Of a DNA stretch of 55,011 bases, positions 36,203 to 45,072 are shown in pieces. The stretch comes from an uncultured Porphyromonadaceae bacterium (GTDB lineage: Bacteria; Bacteroidota; Bacteroidia; Bacteroidales; Muribaculaceae), in contig CAMWLS010000013.1 of NCBI GenBank assembly GCA_947175205.1, positions 1 to 55,011 of the forward strand, read 5' to 3'. Under the pieces are notes generated by a model. The model was not told the origin of the DNA. It searched no databases and worked only from the letters and a program-made list of their open reading frames with translations. How positions within the stretch are numbered: the stretch's first letter is position 1; every line of letters starts with the position of its first letter. The position numbers and the translations under genes were made by a program.

Positions 36203-37048
36203 ATGGCTCAAGACAGACGTAAAGATGATCTCAAAAAGCTACTCGCTTTTCTAGGAAATATTATCCACGAGCCAGAAAATTCATGGTTCGTGGATGAGTT
36301 GTGTTCTATGCTTCCCTTACGGAGCGGTGAGGGAAATAGTCTCGCCAAGATTGAGAAATATCTTGGTCTTGACTATAACATTGACAAGTTTGTGCCTCTT
36401 ATCAACTTTTCATTTGTTAAAGATGAATACACGCGCGAATGTTTCAATGCCGACTATAGAGAGATGCTGCGCTATCGACTTGGTTCCAGAGATCACAAAA
36501 TTAATTTTCTTGAATATTGTAGGTATGCATCAATAATAGGTGAACGAGTACTTAATATCTATTTTTCTAGGTTATCGGAGTTGGAGGAAATTAAACGGGA
36601 AATTAAACAACATAATACTAAAGCCTACTTGGAAAATGTAAAAAGTTTATCTGCAATTGCGTATAGTGTTAAGTTGTGGAGTTTTTGTAATAAGTTTTCA
36701 CTGTTCAGTGTAAAAGAATCTCTTGACTATGCACGCGAAATAAGGAATTTACAGAGCCATGGCGATATTAGCCCAGATGATGAAGATGTATGGTTTCGCA
36801 ACAGAATGCTATATTATAAACAACAGGGGCTACCTATTCTTCATAATGGTCAAATAGATACATATACTTTGAGAGTGCAAAACCCGACCACCTTTAACAT
36901 CTATAATAATGTTATAAAGAAGACTCAGGAGCATAGGAAATATATGCAAATAGCGTGGAAAAAGGGACAACCTTTTGAAGAGGTTAACACTAGACTTAAA
37001 GAATTGGTGGATCATGTCGCTACACTTTTAGCCTGTTTCCCTTTATGA
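36203..37048 (+). CDS. HEPN-like putative RNase effector of the retron
   Basis: This 281-aa helical protein follows the RT stop by one base, so it is translationally coupled. It contains RNLQSH (R181-H186), a fit to the HEPN RNase motif R-(N/D/H)-x3-H, set in a helical pair (EYCRYASIIGERVLNIYF about 104-121; SLDYAREIRNLQSHGD about 173-188). HEPN proteins are common as RNA-cutting toxins in abortive infection. I infer that it is the retron effector, kept inactive by RT-msDNA and released on phage attack. ATG 36203 is preferred to an in-frame start at 36167 inside the RT gene. No family name can be given with certainty. Confidence 0.7.
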   Translation: MAQDRRKDDLKKLLAFLGNIIHEPENSWFVDELCSMLPLRSGEGNSLAKIEKYLGLDYNIDKFVPLINFSFVKDEYTRECFNADYREMLRYRLGSRDHKINFLEYCRYASIIGERVLNIYFSRLSELEEIKREIKQHNTKAYLENVKSLSAIAYSVKLWSFCNKFSLFSVKESLDYAREIRNLQSHGDISPDDEDVWFRNRMLYYKQQGLPILHNGQIDTYTLRVQNPTTFNIYNNVIKKTQEHRKYMQIAWKKGQPFEEVNTRLKELVDHVATLLACFPL

Positions 37049-37457
37049 AAAGACCTCAAGCATTAATTTTGGAATATCACACCAATGTATCCGTTTTATG
37101 GTCGTTGTGTAACTACGTTTGTACCTTAAAATCACACTCTTACACTGTGATATGCAAGTATTTTTTTATACTCAATGCATTGGATTATGCCTACGTCTCT
37201 AAAATACCTACTTGATAAAACGCTTTAATACTTAAGCTATTCCTGGCAAAGACAAATGCTAAGTGATGAAGTGCAGATGAGAGAACCTCGCTGATGTAAA
37301 CCGTATTGACATCCCATTTTTAAATATTTAAATTTAATCCGTCATCAATAATTAATAAATGACATAAGGAGAGCACCGCACATCTTCTATTCGTACTTAA
37401 CCGTCACTTAATAGCATATTTTAGCCAAAAATGGCATTATAAACAAAAATAAGTTTG
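37049..37457. other. AT-rich geneless stretch at the right edge of the island
   Basis: There is no supported gene here. ATCACA (37131-37136) pairs with TGTGAT (37146-37151), with a T-run at about 37160-37167. This is a weak terminator candidate for the retron operon. Composition returns to the flanking style near 37.45 kb. No tRNA, IS end or clear direct repeat with the left edge was found by eye. Confidence 0.4.
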
Positions 37458-37481
37458 TATATTTGCGGGAAAGTTTACAAA

Positions 37482-38852
37482 ATGTCAGAGAATACAGAAT
37501 TTGGTTCTAAATTAGGACTTATAGCCGCCACGGTCGGTTCAGCGATAGGACTCGGGAATATATGGCGCTTCCCGGCGGAAGTACAGAGTAACGGAGGAGC
37601 TGCCTTTCTTCTGGTTTATATCATTTGTCTCTTTGTTTTAGGCATACCGGTGATGCTGGCTGAGTTCTCCATAGGGCGCGGTGGGCGGGGAGACGCCATA
37701 AGCTCTTTCACAAATATAGTACCCGGAACGCGCTGGCGTGCAGTCGGGGCCCTGGCCATTCTGGCCACTTATCTCATTATGGCCTTTTACATGGTGGTTA
37801 CGGGATGGACCCTGGAGTATCTGTGGTTTTCAATCACAGGTGAGTTGTATCAGGGAGCAACGGTTTCAAATGCCTCTGATATTTTTGGAGCACGGATGAA
37901 TGATTATCTGCACACAGATGCCGCCCCCATTATTGCTTCATGTCTGGTGATCTTCATAAATATTGGTGTGCTTCTGGGTGGAGTACAGAAAGGAATAGAA
38001 AAACTTTCTAATCTTCTGATGCCCATACTGTTTATAATTCTGGTAGGCTTATGCTGCGTCTCTCTTTCCCTGCCCGGAGCTTCTGAAGGTATAAAATTCT
38101 TCCTTAAGCCTGATTTCAGTGTTATTAATGGTGAGGTGCTGGTTAGCGGACTCGGACAGGCGTTCTTCTCTCTGAGCCTTGGAATGGGTATTCTTATTAC
38201 TTATTCCGCCTATTACCCTGCGCATACACGCCTGACACAGACTTCTGTTATTGTTTCTCTGGTGAGCCTTTTTGTCTCTGTTCTCATGGGATTTATAATT
38301 TTCCCGGCCGTCACCTCCTTTGGGCTGGGCGGTGAGTCACTTGCTGGTGAGACTTTAGTGTTTGCTACACTCCCGGAGGTGTTTCTGCGCATGCCCGCCA
38401 CACGCATTATATCAGCACTTTTCTTCTTACTGCTCTTTGTGGCAGCTCTTACTTCTACGGTAAGTACGGGCGAGGTGGCTGTGGCATATCTGCGTGATCA
38501 TTTCAAGATGAAGCGAACCCGTGCCGTAATTATCTCTCTGCTTCCGCTGACACTGTGCAGTGCCGTGTGCGCGCTCTCATTAGGCTCCATGCCCCAGCTT
38601 CAGATAATGGGAAAGAGTATATTCAGTTTTCTGGATAACATCACCACACAGTTCATGTTACCTATAGCCGCACTGGGCGGAAGTCTGTTCATAGGCTGGC
38701 GTGCACCACGAAGCATCCTCATGGGGCAGCTCACCAACGGCGGCACCATGAAGTCCGGGTTTGCGCACATAGCTCTGTGGCTCATACGCATTGTAGCTCC
38801 GGCCGGAATAATAACTGTCCTTCTGTGGCCTGTTATTAAAGACCTTTTCTAA
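37482..38852 (+). CDS. Sodium-dependent transporter, NSS (neurotransmitter:sodium symporter) family
   Basis: This 456-aa membrane protein has the NSS first-helix motif (LGLIAATVGSAIGLGNIWRFP) that holds the Na+ and substrate sites, and about 11-12 membrane segments. Bacterial members (LeuT, MhsT types) import amino acids with Na+; the substrate is unknown. ATG 37482 is chosen because the in-frame TTG at 37455 lies at the -7 box TATATTTG (37458-37465). The next gene overlaps its stop by 1 nt. Confidence 0.9.
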   Translation: MSENTEFGSKLGLIAATVGSAIGLGNIWRFPAEVQSNGGAAFLLVYIICLFVLGIPVMLAEFSIGRGGRGDAISSFTNIVPGTRWRAVGALAILATYLIMAFYMVVTGWTLEYLWFSITGELYQGATVSNASDIFGARMNDYLHTDAAPIIASCLVIFINIGVLLGGVQKGIEKLSNLLMPILFIILVGLCCVSLSLPGASEGIKFFLKPDFSVINGEVLVSGLGQAFFSLSLGMGILITYSAYYPAHTRLTQTSVIVSLVSLFVSVLMGFIIFPAVTSFGLGGESLAGETLVFATLPEVFLRMPATRIISALFFLLLFVAALTSTVSTGEVAVAYLRDHFKMKRTRAVIISLLPLTLCSAVCALSLGSMPQLQIMGKSIFSFLDNITTQFMLPIAALGGSLFIGWRAPRSILMGQLTNGGTMKSGFAHIALWLIRIVAPAGIITVLLWPVIKDLF

Positions 38853-39151
38853 TGAAACGTCACTCGGCATCAGAAGTTGCGGCCATGCTGCTGACGTTGT
38901 GTCTCATTGGCGCTCTATTGCTTGTGGGAATGTGCTCACGGGAGTCCTCTCCTGCAGGTGTGTTCATTCCTGATTCCATCAGCCAATCAGATACAGACCT
39001 TATGTTAAAGGATTCCGTAAGCCATAATTTCCGGGTTAAAGGGATAAAATCATCCAAAAAGAATGACAGCATATGGGTTAAAAAGAAGAAAGTTAAGACC
39101 GGAAGTACATCCACGCCACGCAGACGTCATCATCTTAATGAGCTTCTATAA
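38852..39151 (+). CDS. Small membrane-anchored or lipoprotein-like hypothetical protein
   Basis: This 99-aa protein has an N-terminal hydrophobic segment (about residues 9-27) ending in LVGMCSRE. This may be a loose lipobox, or it may be a plain anchor. The rest is Ser/Asp-rich and then strongly basic (KKKKVKTG...PRRRHHLNELL). It overlaps the NSS gene by one base, so it is translationally coupled. I do not recognise a family. It could be a small partner of the transporter. Confidence 0.6.
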   Translation: MKRHSASEVAAMLLTLCLIGALLLVGMCSRESSPAGVFIPDSISQSDTDLMLKDSVSHNFRVKGIKSSKKNDSIWVKKKKVKTGSTSTPRRRHHLNELL

Positions 39152-39164
39152 ATTAAAACGGCTA

Positions 39165-39209
39165 TAAAAAAACGGCATGAACACATATTTCAGTTCATGC
39201 CGTATTTTA
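39165..39209. terminator. Bidirectional terminator between the NSS unit and fabD
   Basis: An 11-bp perfect stem (39172-39182 with 39193-39203) is flanked by an A-run on the left and TTTTAT on the right. It lies between convergent genes and can serve both. Confidence 0.8.
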
Positions 39210-39256
39210 TACCCGTAATCTGATATCAGATTAGGTCTTTCATACAAGATGCGTTA

Positions 39257-40135
39257 TTACTGCTTTCCGGATGTGGAGACGTTACGGTCAATCTTTGCCA
39301 CAAGGCCCTGAAGCACCTTGCCCGGACCGAGTTCAATAAACTCTGTTGCACCATCAGCAATCATATTCTGCACAGTTTGCGTCCAGCGTACGGGCGCGGT
39401 AAGCTGAGCCACCAGATTAGCCTTAATTTCTGCAGAGTCTGTGTGAGGCTTGGCATCCACGTTCTGATAAACGGGGCATGCGGGTGTATGGAATTCAGTA
39501 TTTTCAATGGCCTCTGCCAGTTCAGCACGTGCGGGCTCCATGCAGGGTGAATGGAAGGCCCCGCCCACTTTAAGTTTCAGAGCGCGCTTGGCACCTGCTG
39601 CAAGGAGTTTCTCACATGCGGCATCAATGGCCTCAATCTCGCCTGAGATTACCAGCTGGCCGGGACAGTTGTAATTAGCGCAAACCACCACGCCCGGAAT
39701 CTCTGAACAGATTTCTTCCACCTTCTCATCAGGAAGAGCCAGAACAGCAGCCATGGTGGAGGGCTTCAGCTCACATGCTTTCTGCATGGCCTTAGCACGA
39801 GCGGAAACCAGGCGCAATCCGTCTTCAAAATTCAGTGCACCGGCGGCAACAAGGGCTGAGAACTCACCCAGTGAGTGACCTGCAGTCATGTCAGGCTTGA
39901 ATTCCTCTCCCAGCGACTTGGCAAGTATCACACTGTGAAGGAAGATGGCCGGCTGTGTAACAGCTGTCTGACGGAGGTCCTCATCCGTACCGTTGAACAT
40001 AAGATCTGTGATACGGAATCCCAGAATCTCATTAGCCTTCTCAAACATCTCGCGGGCCTTGGCGTCATTCTCATACAGGTCTTTACCCATACCCACAAAC
40101 TGTGCGCCCTGGCCGGGAAATACAAATGCTTTCAT
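39257..40135 (-). CDS. fabD: Malonyl-CoA:ACP transacylase
   Basis: This 292-aa protein has FPGQGAQ at the N terminus, the nucleophile S88 in GHSLGEF and the catalytic H195 in GAFHSPCM. It loads malonate onto acyl carrier protein for fatty-acid synthesis. It stands alone here and is divergent from tatA. A -7-like TACTTTTG (minus strand, 40177-40184) lies upstream. Confidence 0.96.
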   Translation of the reverse strand: MKAFVFPGQGAQFVGMGKDLYENDAKAREMFEKANEILGFRITDLMFNGTDEDLRQTAVTQPAIFLHSVILAKSLGEEFKPDMTAGHSLGEFSALVAAGALNFEDGLRLVSARAKAMQKACELKPSTMAAVLALPDEKVEEICSEIPGVVVCANYNCPGQLVISGEIEAIDAACEKLLAAGAKRALKLKVGGAFHSPCMEPARAELAEAIENTEFHTPACPVYQNVDAKPHTDSAEIKANLVAQLTAPVRWTQTVQNMIADGATEFIELGPGKVLQGLVAKIDRNVSTSGKQ

Positions 40136-40243
40136 AATTTATGTTTATATATGTTTAGCGTTCCTTTATTTGGGCGCAAAAGTACTCATTTATTCCAAAT
40201 TAATTGTACCTTTACTGCCTAAAATCATTAAAGTAATTCAGTC

Positions 40244-40501
40244 ATGACTCTTTTTAGCACACTGCCTCTTATTTTAGGTAACATCAGAGGCTGGCAATTG
40301 ATTATATTAATACTACTGTTGGTTCTGCTGTTCGGCGGTAAACGCATTCCTGAAATGATGCGCTCTCTGGGTAAAGGCGTTCACAGTTTTAAGCAGGGAG
40401 TGGAAGAGGCCAAACGTGAAGCCTCACGCCCCGTAAAACTTTCTGATGACATGGATTCTGCGGAAAAGACACATAAAGATAAAGATTCTGCCGCCAAGTG
40501 A
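40244..40501 (+). CDS. tatA: Twin-arginine translocase subunit TatA
   Basis: This 85-aa protein has one membrane segment (about residues 17-31), the FGGKRIPEM hinge, an amphipathic helix (about 36-55) and a charged tail, as in TatA/B. TatA forms the pore for folded proteins exported by TatC. It overlaps tatC by GTGA. Confidence 0.92.
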   Translation: MTLFSTLPLILGNIRGWQLIILILLLVLLFGGKRIPEMMRSLGKGVHSFKQGVEEAKREASRPVKLSDDMDSAEKTHKDKDSAAK

Positions 40502-41325
40502 GTAACCAATATTCTGACGGACTCACCTTCTGGGAGCATCTGGAACAGCTGCGGGTTATTCTCATCCGGGCGGCAGTAGTATTTGGAGTGTGTATGGTGG
40601 CTGCCTTCATGGCCATGCCATACATCTTTGACCGTATAATACTGTGGCCTTGTGACGGCTCTTTCCCGCTTTACCGCCTTATGGACTCCGGGATAAGTTC
40701 CGGATGGCTTTCAGACCTTTCCGCCTCTTCTGACTTTCACGTTTCACTGGTGAGCATGGAGCTGACGTCCCAGTTCTTCATACACTTCAGTGCAGCATGC
40801 TGGGGAGGGGTCTTAGTGGCTTTTCCGTTCCTGATTTATTTGTTCTGGGGATTTATCTCCCCGGGCCTATATCCGCGTGAGAAGCAGGGAGCACGGCGTG
40901 CTTTCTTCTGGGGTAATCTTATGTTCTTTACCGGTGTTGCGGTGGGTTACATGGTAGTTTTCCCTATTGCTCTGCGCTTTCTGGCAGAGTACCGCATCAG
41001 TCAGGCGGTGACCCCCATGATTTCACTGGACTCTTATATGGACAATTTTTTTACTCTAATAATACTGATGGGCGCTCTTTTTGAGTTGCCGCTGGTGGCC
41101 TGGATGCTGGGACGCGCCGGAATACTGAAACGCAGTTTCTTCAAGCGCTACCGCCGTTACGCCATTTTTGGCATAGCGGTTATTGCCGCAGGTGTTACCC
41201 CCACCGGTGACCCGTTCTCAATGGCAGCCGTATTTCTCCCTGTTTATGCACTCTGGGAGATGAGTGCCCATCTTGTACCAAAAAATGAACCAGCTCATGA
41301 CAGCTCTGAAACTGAAACTCCGTAA
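40498..41325 (+). CDS. tatC: Twin-arginine translocase subunit TatC
   Basis: This 275-aa inner-membrane protein has the TatC N-terminal motif TFWEHLEQLRVILIRA and about six membrane segments. The start is GTG at 40498, four bases inside tatA. A segment between the first two membrane helices (about residues 50-85) is longer than I expect from E. coli TatC, as in other Bacteroidetes TatC. It recognises twin-arginine signal peptides. Confidence 0.95.
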   Translation: MSNQYSDGLTFWEHLEQLRVILIRAAVVFGVCMVAAFMAMPYIFDRIILWPCDGSFPLYRLMDSGISSGWLSDLSASSDFHVSLVSMELTSQFFIHFSAACWGGVLVAFPFLIYLFWGFISPGLYPREKQGARRAFFWGNLMFFTGVAVGYMVVFPIALRFLAEYRISQAVTPMISLDSYMDNFFTLIILMGALFELPLVAWMLGRAGILKRSFFKRYRRYAIFGIAVIAAGVTPTGDPFSMAAVFLPVYALWEMSAHLVPKNEPAHDSSETETP

Positions 41326-42520
41326 ACCGGGACTATTGACGCTCATAATCATAGCTATAGGGGCGGGAATCTGCTGTGCCGCTCTGTTACCTCTATGGGG
41401 TATCCGCATTTTTATTACTTTTAATGCTCTCTTCAGCAGCTTCCTGGGGTTCTTCATCCCGCTGCTGATACTTGGACTGGTGGCGCCGGCCATTGCGGAG
41501 ATAGGCCGCACTGCCGGACGCATGCTCCTCATTACAGCAGCCATTGCATATATCTTCACCTATCTCTCCGGTCTTATGGCTTACTTTACGGCCATAAGCA
41601 CGTTCCCTAACCTGATAGGAGCTGACAGTTACATTGCTGACGTAAGTGCCGGAACTGAGGAACTGGCACCGTACTTCACCATAGCCATCCAGCCACTGAT
41701 GGATGTTGTAACGGCTCTCATACTGGCTTTTGTCTTAGGGCTGGGAAGCGCACAACTGCGCACCGCATCGCTCCGTAACGGCCTGTATGACTTCAAAACC
41801 ATCATCATGATGGTTATTAACCGTGTTATTATACCGCTGTTGCCGCTGTACATCTTTGGCATTTTCCTTAATCTGACAGCCAGCGGTCAGGCAGTTCCCA
41901 TTCTTATTACATTTGCTAAAATCATAGGTGTGATTTTTGTTATGCACGTGGTCTTACTGGTGTTCCAGTACTGCGTGGCGGCCGTTTTTTCCGGACGCAA
42001 TCCTCTTAAATCCCTTATGACCATGATGCCGGCTTATTTCACAGCCCTGGGAACCCAGAGCTCTGCCGCCACAATTCCTGTAACCCTGGAACGGACCATG
42101 CTCATGGGCGTGCGTAAGCCCGTGGCTGAGTTTGTGATTCCGCTGTGCGCCACCATACACATGTCAGGCTCCACGCTGAAGATAGTATCGTGCGCCCTGG
42201 CACTGATGATTACACGCGGAATTCCATATGACTTCCCCATGTTTGCCACCTTCATAGGTATGCTGGCCATCTCCATAATTGCAGCTCCGGGTGTCCCGGG
42301 TGGAGCCATCATGGCCTCACTGGGAGTGCTTTCATCCGTACTGGGCTTTACTGAAGCTGATAACGCCCTTATGATAGCTTTATACATCTCCATGGACAGT
42401 TTCGGCACGGCATGCAACGTGACTGGAGACGGTGCAATTGCGCAGATAGTGAACCGGCTTTATCCTTCAGCAGAAGCTTCTCCGTTACACGTCAGCGAGG
42501 CCACAGACCCGCAGCCGTAA
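41285..42520 (+). CDS. Dicarboxylate/amino acid:cation symporter (DAACS family)
   Basis: This membrane protein of about 411 aa has DAACS landmarks: a Ser/Gly-rich HMSGSTLKIVSC segment and AAPGVPGGAIMASLGVLSSVLGF. It imports acidic or small neutral amino acids or dicarboxylates with Na+ or H+ (for example the SstT and GltT types). The start is uncertain: M at 41285 or 41297 are both plausible, and either overlaps the end of tatC. Its 3' end overlaps the convergent nikO-type gene by 29 nt. Confidence 0.85.
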   Translation: MNQLMTALKLKLRKPGLLTLIIIAIGAGICCAALLPLWGIRIFITFNALFSSFLGFFIPLLILGLVAPAIAEIGRTAGRMLLITAAIAYIFTYLSGLMAYFTAISTFPNLIGADSYIADVSAGTEELAPYFTIAIQPLMDVVTALILAFVLGLGSAQLRTASLRNGLYDFKTIIMMVINRVIIPLLPLYIFGIFLNLTASGQAVPILITFAKIIGVIFVMHVVLLVFQYCVAAVFSGRNPLKSLMTMMPAYFTALGTQSSAATIPVTLERTMLMGVRKPVAEFVIPLCATIHMSGSTLKIVSCALALMITRGIPYDFPMFATFIGMLAISIIAAPGVPGGAIMASLGVLSSVLGFTEADNALMIALYISMDSFGTACNVTGDGAIAQIVNRLYPSAEASPLHVSEATDPQP

Positions 42521-43208
42521 GAGTTTCAATATCACTCAATATCTCGTCCGTAGGACCGTCCGCAATAATTCTACCCTCAGCCATGACCATGGAGCGGGGA
42601 CACAGTTCTGCGGCCATGTCAAGGTCATGGGTAGCTATCAGGCACGTATGATCAAATCCTCTAACCAGCTCTATGACGCGACGCCGCGCCCCCGGGTCAA
42701 GATTTGAGGTGGGTTCATCCATAACAAGAATCATGGGCTCCATGGCCAGCACACCGGCTATGGCCACCATTCTCTTCTGTCCACCTGAGAGATTAAATGG
42801 ACGGCGCCGGCGCAACGCTGTGGCGCCAACCGCCTCAAGTGCCGTGCTCACCCGGCGTTCCACCTCTTCCTCCGGCAGATTCATGTTCCGCGGGCCAAAA
42901 GCAACATCATCCTCCACAGTGGGCATAAAAAGCTGGTCATCCGGGTTCTGAAACAGGAGTCCCACGTGGCTGCGTACCACCGGGAGGGTCTTGCGTGTCA
43001 CAGGAACGTCACCAATGTTAACCTCACCCGACGTAGCCATCAGAATACCGTCAGTATGCAGTAACAGTGTGCTTTTACCGGCTCCGTTCAGCCCCAGAAG
43101 CGCCACTTTCTCTCCATGTGTGATAAGAAAAGAGACTCCGCGTAACGCCTCATATCCGCCTGGATATGTATAATGAACGTCTCTAAAGCGTATAAAATGA
43201 TGACTCAT
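42492..43208 (-). CDS. ECF transporter ATPase (nickel/cobalt type, NikO/CbiO)
   Basis: This 238-aa ABC ATPase has Walker A GLNGAGKST at residues 39-47, signature LSGGQ and Walker B ILVMDEPTS. It powers the nickel importer with the next two genes upstream. It overlaps the T-component gene by 4 nt (ATGA) and is the last gene of the urea/nickel transport operon. Linkage to a urea channel and urease suggests Ni2+ rather than Co2+ (inference). Confidence 0.92.
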   Translation of the reverse strand: MSHHFIRFRDVHYTYPGGYEALRGVSFLITHGEKVALLGLNGAGKSTLLLHTDGILMATSGEVNIGDVPVTRKTLPVVRSHVGLLFQNPDDQLFMPTVEDDVAFGPRNMNLPEEEVERRVSTALEAVGATALRRRRPFNLSGGQKRMVAIAGVLAMEPMILVMDEPTSNLDPGARRRVIELVRGFDHTCLIATHDLDMAAELCPRSMVMAEGRIIADGPTDEILSDIETLTAAGLWPR

Positions 43209-44014
43209 AAGACCTTACTTAAATAAGTCCCCAGCGGGACCAGATATATTACAATAAACACTACTGTCCAACTCCCCAGCAACACGCTGTCCGTTGTAGT
43301 CCAGCAACGGTATCGGCTGAGAGGAAGACGGTCAGTAAACCCGCGGGCATGCATGGCACGGCTCACATTCTCTGCCCGTTCCAGGGAGCGGATGAGCAAC
43401 TGGCCTATAAAGATACCCCAGAGTTTAAGGGACATATGCCGGCGCCCGTAACCGCGGGCATCCACAGCTCTGCGCATGGTGAGAACCTGCTGCAGAAGCA
43501 CGGACAGATAACGGTACACTAAAAGAATTTGCGTGGACATCACTGCCGGACAGCCCAGCCGGCGTATGGCCACAGCCACTTCATAAAAGCCAATGACGTA
43601 TATAAGAATCAGTACCGCCTGCATGGCCAGTAACCCACGCACAATGAGGGAAATCAGACTCACCCAGCCGGCTGTCACTGTAAACCCGTAAACAGTAAAC
43701 ACCGTACGGGTGTCAAGTATAGGGTTAAAGACTCCCACCAGAGCTACCAACGGAAGCACCCACAGTGAACGCTTCAGCAACCTTGTGTATTTAATCCCCA
43801 CAAGGGCAGACTCCACAATTGGGTAAACACTGAAAAGAAGAACCCGCTCTATATCTGCCAGCGGAACTGACAGCATTAACACCAGATAAATCAGTGTAAG
43901 AACAAGCAGGCACCTGGAGTCCGGTGCTGCAATAATATCAGTACCGTCCGTCCCGCCACCGGGTTGTTCCAGACGGTTAAGAGTCAGTATGGCTCTCTGC
44001 AGACGGTCTGACAT
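43205..44014 (-). CDS. ECF transporter transmembrane component (NikQ/CbiQ)
   Basis: This 269-aa membrane protein has the CbiQ layout: several N-terminal membrane segments and the coupling motifs A-R-G near RRAVDARGYGRR and RAMHARGFTDR. These helices touch the ATPase. It is placed between the S-component gene (14 nt) and the ATPase gene (overlap). Confidence 0.9.
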   Translation of the reverse strand: MSDRLQRAILTLNRLEQPGGGTDGTDIIAAPDSRCLLVLTLIYLVLMLSVPLADIERVLLFSVYPIVESALVGIKYTRLLKRSLWVLPLVALVGVFNPILDTRTVFTVYGFTVTAGWVSLISLIVRGLLAMQAVLILIYVIGFYEVAVAIRRLGCPAVMSTQILLVYRYLSVLLQQVLTMRRAVDARGYGRRHMSLKLWGIFIGQLLIRSLERAENVSRAMHARGFTDRLPLSRYRCWTTTDSVLLGSWTVVFIVIYLVPLGTYLSKVL

Positions 44015-44028
44015 ACTTTACCGGCTTC

Positions 44029-45045
44029 TTATTTATGATGACCCTCTTCCTTTACGGGACTCTGAGCCTTACTTAAATGTACCCGCCTGCGGCGCAACAG
44101 CGTACTCACTGCCCACAGAAGGATAAGCACCACGGCTATACCTATGATACCTGAGAATGTTGAACCATAATCAGCTACCGGCGCGGTGTCCGCCTGAAAA
44201 TCAGAGGCGGCTGCTGACAGGCCGGATGCCACCGGTTCTGCAGCCCCGGCAACTTTTCCTATGGACCACTCCAGCCCGTCCGGGTTTGTGCTGGCTATCC
44301 AGGAGAATGTCCCGCCGAGAACCACTGCAGCCACCGCAAAGGCTATTACAACATTACGCAGCTTATGCCCGGAGGGCTTGACAGCGCCATCTTCTGCTGC
44401 AGTATGGAACACCAGCCCGGGTTTATAGTCAGCCACACACCTGAGCACAGCGGCTGTGGCCACTCCCTCAGCCAGACCTATAACCAGGTGGATGGGAAGC
44501 ATGAAAAGCAGAAATTTATCAGCCGGAAGCGCTGTCACGCCGGAAAGCTCAGTCTCCCCCACCACCAGCAGCGCTCCGCACTCAAGACCCACAACGCAAG
44601 CCGCTATGGCTGCAACTGACAGGCGGGCAGTACTTTTACGACCACCACGCATAATGGGCTTGAACACTAAAGGGTAAGCTATCAGGCATGAGGTCACAGC
44701 CATATTGAGGATGTTACAGCCCAATGCCATAAGGCCGCCGTCCGCAAAAACCAGACATTGGATAAGGATGACAGATGTCAGGGTAATCAGCGCAGCCCAC
44801 GGCCCCAGGATGGCCGCAAGAAGTACGCCCCCCACTATATGGCCGCTGGAACCTGTGCCGGGAATGGTGAAATTTATCATCTGTGCGGCAAACACAAAAG
44901 CGCCAAGCACTCCCATCAGCGCCACAGCATTTTCACTGCGTCTGTCATTCTTTACCTTTCTGGCAGCTACTCCCAGGCAGCCTGCCGCTACTACTGCGGC
45001 GGCAATTCCTACCTGTGGAGACACCAGAGCGTCTGCCATGTGCAT
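44029..45045 (-). CDS. ECF nickel/cobalt substrate-binding component with PDGLE domain (NikMN/CbiMN fusion)
   Basis: This 338-aa protein starts MHMADALVSP. His2 at the processed N terminus is the metal ligand in this family. A second ligand region is GTGSSGHIVGG. About six membrane segments form the CbiM part. After residue 230 comes an N-component-like domain with TNPDGLEWSIGK (the PDGLE motif). It binds Ni2+ or Co2+ for import. It lies 27 nt after the urea channel gene. Confidence 0.92.
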   Translation of the reverse strand: MHMADALVSPQVGIAAAVVAAGCLGVAARKVKNDRRSENAVALMGVLGAFVFAAQMINFTIPGTGSSGHIVGGVLLAAILGPWAALITLTSVILIQCLVFADGGLMALGCNILNMAVTSCLIAYPLVFKPIMRGGRKSTARLSVAAIAACVVGLECGALLVVGETELSGVTALPADKFLLFMLPIHLVIGLAEGVATAAVLRCVADYKPGLVFHTAAEDGAVKPSGHKLRNVVIAFAVAAVVLGGTFSWIASTNPDGLEWSIGKVAGAAEPVASGLSAAASDFQADTAPVADYGSTFSGIIGIAVVLILLWAVSTLLRRRRVHLSKAQSPVKEEGHHK

Positions 45046-45072
45046 AAGATATATCCTTTCTTGTTATGCTTT

